DNA from: Fodinibacter sp963800505
GTDB taxonomy: Bacteria > Actinomycetota > Actinomycetes > Actinomycetales > Dermatophilaceae
Direction: 5' to 3'
Assembly: GCA_963800505.1 (NCBI GenBank)
Contig: CAWDBL010000021.1
Location: forward strand, 66,731-130,730
DNA: 64,000 nt
Shown here: piece after piece, positions 1 through 8,029 of the stretch
Layout: every line of letters starts with the position of its first letter
Numbering within the stretch: position 1 is the stretch's first letter
The notes under the pieces: generated by a model
The model's input: only the letters and a program-made list of their open reading frames with translations
The model's database searches: none
What the model was told of the DNA's origin: nothing
Translations under genes and position numbers: made by a program

Positions 1-1874
1 CGGTAGAGACCGACCGCCGTCTCGAGCTGGGGGACGTAGCCGTTGAACCAGGCCGAGCGGAAGCTCTCGGAGGTGCCGGTCTTGCCGGCGGCCGGGCGCC
101 CGAGGTTGTTGCCGACGTAGCGGGCCGTGCCACCCTCGACCGGGTAGGTCATGGCGTCGATCACGTCGCTCATGAGGTCCTTGTCGAAGACCTGCTGCTT
201 GACGACCTTGGCCTTGATGGTCGGCACGCTCTTGTCCTGGAAACGGATCTCCTTGACGATGTAGGGCTCGGTGCGCAGGCCCTCGGCGGCGATGGTCGCG
301 TAGGCGGTGGCCATGTCGAGCACGGTGACGTAGTCGGTGCCCAGCACGTTGGCCATGTTCGGCTCGAGCGGGCTGCGCACGCCGGCATCCTTGGCCGCCT
401 TGCTCGACTTCTTCGGACCGGCGTCGATGTTGAGCGCCGCATAGACGGTGTTGACCGAGCTGCCGGTCGCCTTGCGCAGGTCGATGTTGCCGAACGACTC
501 GTTGCCGAAGTTCTTCACCCGGCCGCGTCGGCCGCTGGCGGTGGAGGCACCCGGGTCGGCGAACTCCTCGAAGTACTGCGGGCTGGCACCGCTCATCCGC
601 GAGTTGAGGCTGAAGTCACCGGACTGCAGCGCCGCGATCAGCGTGAAGATCTTGAACGTCGAGCCGGCCTGCATCTTGTCCTGGGTGGCGGCGTTCTGCT
701 GGCGCTTCATGTAGTCCTCGCCGCCGTAGAGCGCGACGATGGCGCCGTTGCCCGGCTGGACCGAGGCCATGCCCACGTGCACGGACGGGGTGTCCTTCGG
801 GCGCTCCTCCTTGACCGCGCGCACCATGTCGGCCTGCTTGGCCTTGTCGACGGTCGAGACGATGCGGTAGCCACCGCGGTCGAGGTCGGCCTGCTCGATC
901 TTGTACTTGTTGACGACCTCGTTCTTGACCATCTGGGTGAGGTAGCCGGTCGGACCGCTCTGGGTGCGCGGCTTGTACTTCTGGAACTTGGGGAAGGTGG
1001 CGTCGGCGCGCTCCTCCGGCGTCAGCCAGCCCTTCTGCACCATCGCGTCGAGGATGAAGCCGGAGCGCTCCTTGGCGTTGGCCTCCTGCTTGTCGCCCAG
1101 GGCCGGGTCGTAGAGCGAGGGCCCGCGGATGACGGACGCCAGGAAGGCGCTCTCGGCGGGGGTCAGCTTCGAGACGTCCTTGTTGAAGTACGCCTTCGAC
1201 GCGGTCTGGATGCCGTAGGCGCCGCGACCGTAGTAGATGGTGTTGAGGTAGTTCTCGAGGATCTGGTCCTTGGTCTGCTGCTGGTCGATCTTGACCGCGA
1301 GCAGGATCTCGCGGGCCTTGCGCGACAGCGTGCGGTCGGCCGTGAGGAAGTAGTTCTTGACGTACTGCTGGGTGATCGTCGACCCACCCTGGGTGGCCTG
1401 CCCGCCCTTGACCGCCACCCAGACCGCCCGCGCGATGCCGGTGGGCGAGATGCCGTTGTTCGAGTAGAAGTTCTGGTCCTCCGCCGCGAGCATCGCCTTC
1501 TGCATGTGGTCGGGCACCTTGGCGAGCGGCACCGACTCGCGGTTGCCCTCGGCGTCGGACAGCCGGGCCATCTCGGTCTTGCCGTCGGAGTAGTAGACGA
1601 TCGAGGCCTGCGCCGTCGCCAGCTCGTTCGGCGTCGGGACGTCGGTGCGGGCGTAGGCGATGCCGACCGCGGCGACCCCGATCAGGAAGAGCGCGAGCAC
1701 CGCCCACAGGGCGCGCAGCAGCCACTTCGTACCGCGCGAACGGCCGGGGGATGCCGTGGCGCGGCCGTCGCCGGACCCGTTCGAGCCGTCGGATCCGCCG
1801 GAGCGGACCGAGGGTGACTGGGTCGCCTGGGCCTGTCGGGCCTCGGCGCGGGTGCGGGGGTTGCGTGAGCTCAT
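1..1874 (-). CDS. ponA: Bifunctional class A penicillin-binding protein (3' end outside window)
   Basis: Peptidoglycan glycosyltransferase and transpeptidase that polymerises and crosslinks lipid II outside the membrane. The frame is open from the start codon to the window edge (about 624 residues visible). In order: a basic, Ser/Gly-rich cytoplasmic tail, one membrane helix (about residues 46-70), a GT51 domain with the AEDQNFYSNNG motif near residue 128 and ITQQYVKNY near 166, then a transpeptidase domain with the active-site motifs STFK (about 405), SVN (about 475) and KTGTS (about 597). The ATG at 1874 is preceded by GGAAAG. The gene is divergent from the PadR/ino1 pair, the same arrangement as ponA1 / Rv0047c / ino1 in M. 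tuberculosis. The C-terminus cannot be judged because the window begins inside the gene. Confidence 0.93.
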   Translation of the reverse strand, partial: MSSRNPRTRAEARQAQATQSPSVRSGGSDGSNGSGDGRATASPGRSRGTKWLLRALWAVLALFLIGVAAVGIAYARTDVPTPNELATAQASIVYYSDGKTEMARLSDAEGNRESVPLAKVPDHMQKAMLAAEDQNFYSNNGISPTGIARAVWVAVKGGQATQGGSTITQQYVKNYFLTADRTLSRKAREILLAVKIDQQQTKDQILENYLNTIYYGRGAYGIQTASKAYFNKDVSKLTPAESAFLASVIRGPSLYDPALGDKQEANAKERSGFILDAMVQKGWLTPEERADATFPKFQKYKPRTQSGPTGYLTQMVKNEVVNKYKIEQADLDRGGYRIVSTVDKAKQADMVRAVKEERPKDTPSVHVGMASVQPGNGAIVALYGGEDYMKRQQNAATQDKMQAGSTFKIFTLIAALQSGDFSLNSRMSGASPQYFEEFADPGASTASGRRGRVKNFGNESFGNIDLRKATGSSVNTVYAALNIDAGPKKSSKAAKDAGVRSPLEPNMANVLGTDYVTVLDMATAYATIAAEGLRTEPYIVKEIRFQDKSVPTIKAKVVKQQVFDKDLMSDVIDAMTYPVEGGTARYVGNNLGRPAAGKTGTSESFRSAWFNGYVPQLETAVGLY

Positions 1875-2018
1875 GCTGCTTTCCGTGGACAGGGGTCAGT
1901 GGGTGGGTTCGGGGCGTGGAGACGGCGCTGGATCACACGAACCAACGGCCAGTATGGCGCGATTTCTTGGAGAAACCTGAATCCCGTGCTCCGGGCGCAC
2001 GTCCCGAAGGACGTTCTC

Positions 2019-2039
2019 GATGTATCGCACCGATATATC
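2019..2039. promoter_or_regulatory. Candidate PadR operator between ponA and padR
   Basis: Inverted repeat GATGTATCG / CGATATATC (9-base arms, one mismatch, 3-base spacer). It is A/T-rich against a very GC-rich background and lies about 65 bp upstream of the PadR start in the ponA-padR divergent region. PadR proteins commonly bind ATGT-N8-ACAT-like palindromes and autoregulate; binding here is inference. Confidence 0.4.
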
Positions 2040-2104
2040 TGTGTTAGCGTCGCCACCGAACAAACGCGTCGTATGTTCGGTCCGTTCCCACCCAGGAGGT
2101 TGCC

Positions 2105-2674
2105 GTGGTCACCACCCGTCGCGCCCGCCTGCTCGAGTTCGCCGTGCTCGGCCTGCTCCACGAGGGTCCGACCCACGGCTACGAGCTGCGCCGCCGGCTC
2201 AACACCGCGCTCGGCCCCTTCCGTGCGCTGTCCTACGGCACCCTCTACCCGGCGCTGAAGGGCCTGCTCGACCGCGGCCTGATCGCGCAGACCACCGACC
2301 CGGCCGGCCCGAGCGGCAAGCGGCCCCGGGTGGTCTACGAGCTCACCGCCGCCGGCAAGGAGCACTTCGCCGACCTCGTCGCCCGCACCGACGCCTCGTC
2401 CTGGGACGACGACGGCTTCGACGTGCGGTTCGCCTTCTTCGCCCGCACCGAGCAGGACGTGCGCCTGCGCATCCTCGAGGGCCGCCGCTCCCGGGTGCAG
2501 GAGGACCTCGAGCGGGTCCGCGAGGCCGCCACCCGCAACCGCGAGCGGATCGACGCCTACACCTCGGCCCTCCAGCGCCACGGCGAGGAGACCACCGAGC
2601 GCGAGGTGCGCTGGCTCAGCGAGCTCATCGACGCCGAGCGGCGTCACCCCACCGACCCCGGCCCCCAGCCGTAG
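2105..2674 (+). CDS. PadR family transcriptional regulator
   Basis: Winged-helix DNA-binding protein of 189 residues. The N-terminal PadR domain has the characteristic HGYELRRRL and SYGTLYPALKGLLDRGL segments (about residues 20-55) and a beta-wing region; the C-terminal half is a charged helical segment of the Vir_C type used for dimerisation. The GTG start at 2105 is chosen because a strong AGGAGG lies directly upstream; the longer upstream frame lacks coding character. It sits 86 bp upstream of ino1 on the same strand, the order seen for Rv0047c/ino1 in M. tuberculosis, so it probably controls inositol synthesis, itself, or both. The ligand cannot be inferred. Confidence 0.88.
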   Translation: MVTTRRARLLEFAVLGLLHEGPTHGYELRRRLNTALGPFRALSYGTLYPALKGLLDRGLIAQTTDPAGPSGKRPRVVYELTAAGKEHFADLVARTDASSWDDDGFDVRFAFFARTEQDVRLRILEGRRSRVQEDLERVREAATRNRERIDAYTSALQRHGEETTEREVRWLSELIDAERRHPTDPGPQP

Positions 2675-2760
2675 GTGCCGGTGGCGCCGCCCGGCGCATC
2701 CGGCATCCCCCGTCACACCCCGTCCAGTCCACCCACCACCGACCTCCTCAGGAGAAGCAC

Positions 2761-3852
2761 ATGGGTTCCATTCGCGTCGCCGTCGTCGGCGTCGGCAACT
2801 GTGCGTCGTCCCTCGTCCAGGGCGTGCACTACTACCGGGACGCCGACCCGTCCCAGACCGTCCCCGGCCTGATGCACGTCATGTTCGGCGACTACCACGT
2901 CCGCGACGTCGAGTTCGTCGCCGCGTTCGACGTCGACGACAAGAAGGTCGGCAAGGACCTCGCCGAGGCGATCAACGCCTCCGAGAACAACACGATCACC
3001 ATCGCCGACGTGCCGACCACGGGCATCACCGTGCAGCGCGGCCACACCCTCGACGGCCTGGGCAAGTACTACCGTCAGACCATCGACGAGTCCGGCGCCG
3101 AGCCGGTCGACGTCGTCGCCGCCCTGCGGGCCGCGAAGGTCGACGTGCTCGTGTCCTACCTGCCGGTGGGCTCGGAGAACGCCGACAAGTTCTACGCCCA
3201 GTGCGCCATCGACGCCGGCGTCGCCTTCGTCAACGCCCTGCCGGTGTTCATCGCGTCCGACCCCGAGTGGGCCGCGAAGTTCGAGGCGGCCGGCGTGCCG
3301 GTCATCGGTGACGACATCAAGAGCCAGGTCGGCGCCACCATCACGCACCGCGTCATGGCCAAGCTGTTCGAGGACCGCGGCGTGCAGCTCGACCGCACCT
3401 ACCAGCTCAACGTCGGCGGCAACATGGACTTCAAGAACATGCTCGAGCGCGAGCGCCTGGAGTCCAAGAAGATCTCCAAGACCCAGTCGGTCACCTCGAA
3501 CCTCACCGGCTCGCTCGCCGGCAAGACCGACGACCGCAACGTGCACATCGGCCCCTCGGACTACGTCGCCTGGCTCGACGACCGCAAGTGGGCCTACGTG
3601 CGCCTCGAGGGTCGCGCCTTCGGCGACGTGCCGCTCAACCTCGAGTACAAGCTCGAGGTCTGGGACTCCCCCAACTCGGCCGGCATCATCATCGACGCGA
3701 TCCGTGCGGCGAAGATCGCCAAGGACCGCGGCATCGGTGGCGCCCTGCTCTCGGCGTCCTCCTACCTGATGAAGTCCCCGCCGGAGCAGCGCCCCGACGA
3801 CCTCGGTCGCGCCAAGCTCGAGGCCTTCATCCGCGGGGAGGAGGAGCGCTGA
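2761..3852 (+). CDS. ino1: Inositol-3-phosphate synthase
   Basis: NAD-dependent isomerase converting glucose 6-phosphate to 1L-myo-inositol 1-phosphate, the first step towards phosphatidylinositol and mycothiol in actinobacteria. The 363-residue protein starts with the dinucleotide-binding motif VVGVGNCASS (about residues 8-17) and carries the conserved segments GDDIKSQVGATITHR (about 182) and LNVGGNMDF (about 217) of the short prokaryotic MIPS form. The ATG at 2761 is preceded by AGGAGA. A longer open frame begins at 2020, but its first 740 bases overlap padR in another frame and are not coding. The gene is followed by a strong hairpin terminator. Confidence 0.95.
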   Translation: MGSIRVAVVGVGNCASSLVQGVHYYRDADPSQTVPGLMHVMFGDYHVRDVEFVAAFDVDDKKVGKDLAEAINASENNTITIADVPTTGITVQRGHTLDGLGKYYRQTIDESGAEPVDVVAALRAAKVDVLVSYLPVGSENADKFYAQCAIDAGVAFVNALPVFIASDPEWAAKFEAAGVPVIGDDIKSQVGATITHRVMAKLFEDRGVQLDRTYQLNVGGNMDFKNMLERERLESKKISKTQSVTSNLTGSLAGKTDDRNVHIGPSDYVAWLDDRKWAYVRLEGRAFGDVPLNLEYKLEVWDSPNSAGIIIDAIRAAKIAKDRGIGGALLSASSYLMKSPPEQRPDDLGRAKLEAFIRGEEER

Positions 3853-3871
3853 CCGCGCTCTGACCCCTCAC

Positions 3872-3922
3872 GCGAAGCGGGCGGCATCCGGGCCTTCGGG
3901 TCCTGGATGCCGCCCGCTTCGC
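3872..3922 (+). terminator. Rho-independent-type hairpin after ino1
   Basis: Perfect 18-base inverted repeat (GCGAAGCGGGCGGCATCC and its complement) around a 15-base loop, beginning 20 bp after the ino1 stop. There is no strong T tract, as is usual in high-GC actinobacteria. Confidence 0.75.
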
Positions 3923-4011
3923 CGTTGCGTGTGGGTCGCCGGCCCTTTCGGCGGGCTCGGATGATCAGGGTGCGCGGCGGACCTGTTTGCCATCGAGGGG
4001 GGACCACCGCG

Positions 4012-4835
4012 ATGAAGACCTGTGCGACCGCGCTTGCCGCGGCCGTGGCGTTGTCGTGTGCAGCGCTGACCTGTGCTGCGGTGCCGGCCCGGGCGGCCAC
4101 GAGCCCGCCGTTGCCCACCGTCCCGGGAGTGCCCATGCTCGGGCAGGCGTGGACGGGCAACGTGAGCGACTCGCGGCTGGCCGTGCTGACCGTGCACGGA
4201 GTGCGCCGCCTGCCCGAGGCCACCGTGTTGTACTACTCGATCGGCCTGCGCGCGGGACCAGACCGGGGAGGACGCGTACTTCGGCGCCTACGGCAACGGC
4301 AACAACGACGTCCTGAACCAGAACGGGCCGAGCGGGATGCAGTGCTCCGCGGCGGCGATCAACCTCGCCTCGGGGGTGGCGTACAGCGCACTGCGCACCG
4401 ACAACGGCGGTCGCTGCCTGTCGACGAACCTCGTCGACCTGCAGGCCGACAAGGACGCCCTGGGCCGTGCACCGGTGGGCTGGGTGCTGCTCGCGCCCGT
4501 CCCGGAGAGCGTCAGCCGGGTCGATGTCTTCATGGGCAGCTGGATCGTGCAGGACGTCCAGAAGAAGGTGACCCAGTCCAACCGGAAGGGCAGCGCCGAG
4601 CTCGACCTGGACGCCTCGGTGCTGTTCGCCACCGACAAGGCCACCCTGACCAAGGCCGCCGACGCCGTCATCACCGCGGCGGGCTGCGGCGGTGGCCACA
4701 GCCTTGGCACCGAAGATCCCCAAGGGAATCCGGGTCACCGCTGTCGGCAAGGGCGAGACCGAACCCATCGCCGACAACGGCAGCGCGCAGGGCCGAGCCC
4801 TGAACCGCCGCGTGACGATCACCCTGCCCCAGTGA
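4012..4835 (+). pseudogene. Broken OmpA-like secreted protein (frameshift plus internal deletion)
   Basis: Reading starts at ATG 4012 with a signal peptide ending near ARA|AT (about residue 28), then an Ig-like N-terminal domain. Near 4255 (GCGCGGGACC) the frame must move by +1 to continue into DQTGEDAYFGAYGNGNND. An OmpA C-terminal domain starts with VLFATDKATLT, but near 4690 the text jumps from AADAVITAA to a third frame reading VATALAPKIPKG and ending ALNRRVTITLPQ. The middle of the OmpA fold, including the usual TD and RA peptidoglycan-contact segment, is missing; short GCGGCGG repeats flank the junction and could have mediated the loss. The first shift may be a sequence error, the second looks like a genuine deletion. 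Confidence 0.7.
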
Positions 4836-4843
4836 GGCCCACC

Positions 4844-5446
4844 ATGACCCGATGTCGACCCGCTGCCATCGCCGGCGCCGCCCTGGCCGCCACGCTGCTG
4901 GGCGGGTGCAGCTTCGAGCCCGGGACCCCGGATCCCACCACCTCGCGGAGTGCCTCCGGCGCCGCGGGCGCCAGCCCGTCCGTCAGCGCCTCATCGACCC
5001 CGCAGGACCAGTCAGCCGCCGTCGTCGGCGCCGCCGCCCCGCTCACGGCGATCGCGACGACCCGGGCGCGGCCGGACTCCAGCTTCGCCGGTGCGACCTT
5101 CACCTTCTACCGGCTGACCCGGACCGGCGCCTCGACCCTGCTGGTGTGGCGGGTCGCCGGCGGAACCGGCTACAGCAGCCCCCGTGACGCCAACGTCCGC
5201 GCCTGGGAGAACTACCCGGTCATGGTCGCCGGCGGCAAGAAGTACGCCATCGTCACGTTCGTCAAGCAGGATGACGGCTGGTCGGCCCTGTCAAACCCGA
5301 TCCTGAGTGTCGACTCCGGGCAGGAGGCACCACCGCAGTCGGCCCTCTACCCACCGCTGCCGGCAGGGACGACCGAGGTGACCCTCACCGGCCCCTGGTT
5401 CGCCGACGTCACGGTCCCGGTCACGGACCTCGCGGCCACCGGCTGA
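4844..5446 (+). CDS. Putative secreted lipoprotein
   Basis: A 200-residue protein with a lipoprotein signal peptide (lipobox LLGGC, cysteine about residue 22) followed by a Ser/Thr/Ala-rich low-complexity linker to about residue 70 and a beta-rich C-terminal domain. That domain resembles in layout the N-terminal domain of the broken OmpA-like gene 9 bp upstream, suggesting a paralogous pair anchored at or near the cell wall. The ATG at 4844 is used; the same frame runs into the upstream gene, but the signal peptide fixes the start. No enzyme motif is visible and the function is unknown. Confidence 0.72.
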   Translation: MTRCRPAAIAGAALAATLLGGCSFEPGTPDPTTSRSASGAAGASPSVSASSTPQDQSAAVVGAAAPLTAIATTRARPDSSFAGATFTFYRLTRTGASTLLVWRVAGGTGYSSPRDANVRAWENYPVMVAGGKKYAIVTFVKQDDGWSALSNPILSVDSGQEAPPQSALYPPLPAGTTEVTLTGPWFADVTVPVTDLAATG

Positions 5447-5463
5447 GGCCATGCCCGCTGGGC

Positions 5464-6591
5464 TCAGTCGGGCACCTCGTAGCTGAGCACGACCTCGCCG
5501 GCCAGGCTCACCACGGTTCCGGGTTCGATCTCGAGCGGCTCGTGCGGCCGCAGCCGCACCGGCTGCTGCCCGGGCCGGGTCACGGTGGTGCCGTTGGTCG
5601 AGCCGAGGTCGCGCACGAGCACCTGCCAGCCCTCGAGCACGAGCTCGGCGTGGTTGCGCGAGATGTCGCGGTCGGGCCCACCCACCCGCAGCACGTGGGG
5701 GCGCGCGCCGGCCGGCTGGTCGGCATCGACACCCGGCGCCCGGCCGAGGAGCACCCCGCGGTCGAGCAACACGCTGCCGCCGGTGGACAGCCGCAGCACC
5801 CCGAGCGGCGGGCGCGGCGTGGGGACCGGCTGTTGCGCTTCCACCTCGCGGTCGCAGGTGCGGCACCGGCGCGCCTGCGGTGGCGACGGGTGCCCGGCCG
5901 GGCAGAGCACCGCCGGCACCAGCGGTCGGATAGAACCAGACACTGGCTCGGTGGGCGGGAACTCGGTGGTGGGCCCGGGCACCTCGAGCGTGCCGCTGGC
6001 CACCCGGTGCGTGGGCTCGTCGGACGTCGCGGGCGACTCAGTGTCGGATGCCGGCACGGCGTCGGATGCCGCCGCCGCCACCTCCGGCGCCGATGACGCG
6101 TCGGATGCCGGCGCCACCTCGGGTCCGGCGACCGGCAGCAGCTCGGTCGGTGCCGACACCGCCACCGGTGGGGCGGGCTCCACGATGTCCCGGCGCAGCC
6201 GGGCAGGGCGCTGCCAGCCCCGCGACCGCTCGGGAGCCGGCTCGGGCGCCTCGAGCGACACCTCACCGACCTCCTCCTGCGCGAGGTCGAGGTCGACGTC
6301 CAGCCACGGCATCCGGCCCTGTGCCCCCAGCCGGGTGCCGTCGGGCAGCACCACCACGGCGGCACCGCGCAGCACCACCCGCAGGCCGGTCTCGATGCGG
6401 GCGCAGGCCACGAAGTCGGGGGCCGCCGCCAGCCCGTGCGAGGTGAGCGCCTCGAGCAGCACCGACAGCCCCTTGCCAGCGGCCGCCTCGAGCGGCTCCG
6501 CGTCGCCCTCGGCCGCGGCGACGACGGCGTGGACCCCCGGCCCGCCCACCACGAGCCAGCCCGGGTGCGCCACGGTGCGAACAGTGGTCAC
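5464..6591 (-). CDS. FHA domain protein with zinc ribbon
   Basis: A 375-residue cytoplasmic protein. An N-terminal globular part (about 1-130) is followed by a long Pro/Ala/Ser-rich linker, a CPAGH...CRTC zinc-ribbon motif (about residues 263-280), and a C-terminal forkhead-associated domain with GR, RDISRNHAEL and DLGSTNGT segments that recognise phosphothreonine. The GTG at 6591 is preceded by GAGGAG. It lies immediately downstream of a PP2C phosphatase on the same strand, so it probably reads out Ser/Thr phosphorylation reversed by that phosphatase. No partner kinase is in this cluster; only the MurJ-linked pseudokinase is nearby. Confidence 0.85.
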   Translation of the reverse strand: MTTVRTVAHPGWLVVGGPGVHAVVAAAEGDAEPLEAAAGKGLSVLLEALTSHGLAAAPDFVACARIETGLRVVLRGAAVVVLPDGTRLGAQGRMPWLDVDLDLAQEEVGEVSLEAPEPAPERSRGWQRPARLRRDIVEPAPPVAVSAPTELLPVAGPEVAPASDASSAPEVAAAASDAVPASDTESPATSDEPTHRVASGTLEVPGPTTEFPPTEPVSGSIRPLVPAVLCPAGHPSPPQARRCRTCDREVEAQQPVPTPRPPLGVLRLSTGGSVLLDRGVLLGRAPGVDADQPAGARPHVLRVGGPDRDISRNHAELVLEGWQVLVRDLGSTNGTTVTRPGQQPVRLRPHEPLEIEPGTVVSLAGEVVLSYEVPD

Positions 6592-6667
6592 GGGCGCTCC
6601 TCGGACTCGTCGGCGGCTGGCAACGAGGGCAGCACCGCCGGTCGACCGACGGTGCGCAACCCCCGGG

Positions 6668-7447
6668 TCAGCGTACGGGCGCACCCCCGTCGACCGGGTC
6701 GACGGACACCACGACCACCGAGACGTTGTCGCGCCCCCCGGCCCGCACCGCCGCGGCGACCAGCTCGTCGGCGGCGGCCTGCGGGTCGGCGTGCTCGAGC
6801 ACGATGCGCGCGATCTCGGCGTCGTCGAGCTCGTTGGACAGCCCGTCGCTGCACACGACGAAGCGCTCGCCGGCCTCGGGCGGCAGCTCCCACACGTCGG
6901 GCTCCGGGGCCGGGCCCGACCCGAGCGAGCGGGTGATGACGTTGCGCATCGGGTGCCGCGCGGCCTCCTCCTCGTCGATCAGCCCGGCATCCATCAGCTC
7001 ACGCACCTCGGAGTGGTCGCGGGTGACCTGGCTGAGCCGGTCGCCGGCCACCCGGTAGACCCGCGAGTCACCGATGTTGAACACCACCCAGTGCTCGCGG
7101 TCCTCGTCGCCGAGCATCGTCAGCCCGGTGGCCGTCGTGCCCATCCCGTGCTGCTCCGGGTCGCGCTCCTGCGAGCGCAGGATGCCGTCGTTCGCCTCGC
7201 GCAGTGCCGCCACCACGTCGTCGGCGCGCGCCGGCGGGTGGTCGACCAGGTGGGCGAGCGCCTCGACGGCGATCCGGCTGGCCACCTCGCCCGCCGCGTG
7301 GCCGCCCATCCCGTCGGCGACGGCGAACACCAGCCCCTCGTCGAGCAGCGCGTCCTCGTTGTGGTCGCGCACCCGGCCGACCGAGGTCGCCGACCCCGAG
7401 CGCACCCGCAGCCCCGACCCCGGCAGCACCCGCTCCGTGCCGCTCAT
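6668..7447 (-). CDS. PP2C family serine/threonine phosphatase
   Basis: Metal-dependent phosphoprotein phosphatase of 259 residues, the counterpart of Ser/Thr kinases in actinobacteria. It shows the PP2C motifs VGRVRDHNEDA, VADGMGGHAAGE, NIGDSRVYR, TRDHSEV, SDGLSNELDD and GGRDNVSVV with the metal-binding aspartates in place. There is no membrane anchor, so it is the cytosolic form. ATG 7447 overlaps the stop of the upstream 159-residue gene by four bases (ATGA), indicating translational coupling; a longer frame upstream overlaps that gene and is not coding. It shares an operon with the FHA gene. Confidence 0.92.
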   Translation of the reverse strand: MSGTERVLPGSGLRVRSGSATSVGRVRDHNEDALLDEGLVFAVADGMGGHAAGEVASRIAVEALAHLVDHPPARADDVVAALREANDGILRSQERDPEQHGMGTTATGLTMLGDEDREHWVVFNIGDSRVYRVAGDRLSQVTRDHSEVRELMDAGLIDEEEAARHPMRNVITRSLGSGPAPEPDVWELPPEAGERFVVCSDGLSNELDDAEIARIVLEHADPQAAADELVAAAVRAGGRDNVSVVVVSVDPVDGGAPVR

Positions 7448-7923
7448 CGTGCGCCGCCGACCACGAGGGTCTCGAGCACCGACTGCAGCACGTCGTAGTC
7501 GGAGTCCAGGCTCGTGCCCCGCACCCGGCCGGTGGCCACGACCAGGCGGCTCAGGTCGTCGTGCGCAGCCGGGTCGACGCCCGCCGCGAGGCGCACCTCG
7601 ACCACGGGGCCGCCGTCCTCGTCCCACGAGACGTGCCGCGCCACCCACTCGCGACCGCCGATCTCGACGACGAACGGCGCCTCCACCTCGGCGCCGGCTT
7701 GCTCGGGCAGCTCGTCGATCGCGTCGACCAGGTCGGTGGCGGCGTACCCGGCCGGACCGGTGTGCTGGCGCACGGCGACCTCCACCGGGTCGCCCGCGGC
7801 GCCGGTGCCGCGGGCCCGCAGCAGGTCGGACCCGGGAGGCAGGGCGTCCCAGCCGTCGGGCACCTCGAGGGTGACCGGTGGTGGCGCCGGCGCCGCCGGT
7901 CCGGGGAACGCGAGGACTGGCAT
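7444..7923 (-). CDS. Conserved hypothetical protein in FHA/PP2C operon
   Basis: A 159-residue soluble protein of no family I recognise. It has mixed alpha/beta character, is rich in acidic residues, and contains the segment FVVEIGGREWVARHVSWDED near its middle. There is no signal peptide or membrane helix. The start ATG 7923 follows GAGGGAG, and the stop overlaps the phosphatase start codon. Its first place in an operon with a phosphatase and an FHA protein suggests a role in the same signalling circuit, but that is only context. Confidence 0.7.
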   Translation of the reverse strand: MPVLAFPGPAAPAPPPVTLEVPDGWDALPPGSDLLRARGTGAAGDPVEVAVRQHTGPAGYAATDLVDAIDELPEQAGAEVEAPFVVEIGGREWVARHVSWDEDGGPVVEVRLAAGVDPAAHDDLSRLVVATGRVRGTSLDSDYDVLQSVLETLVVGGAR

Positions 7924-8029
7924 GGACGAGCTCCCTCGGGGCGACGGACGCGGACGGTCGAGCCTATCCGGATGCCGGCCCGCGCCGGCCGCGACCGGCC
8001 GCCGGACAGCGTGGGTCGGGCCCGCGCGC

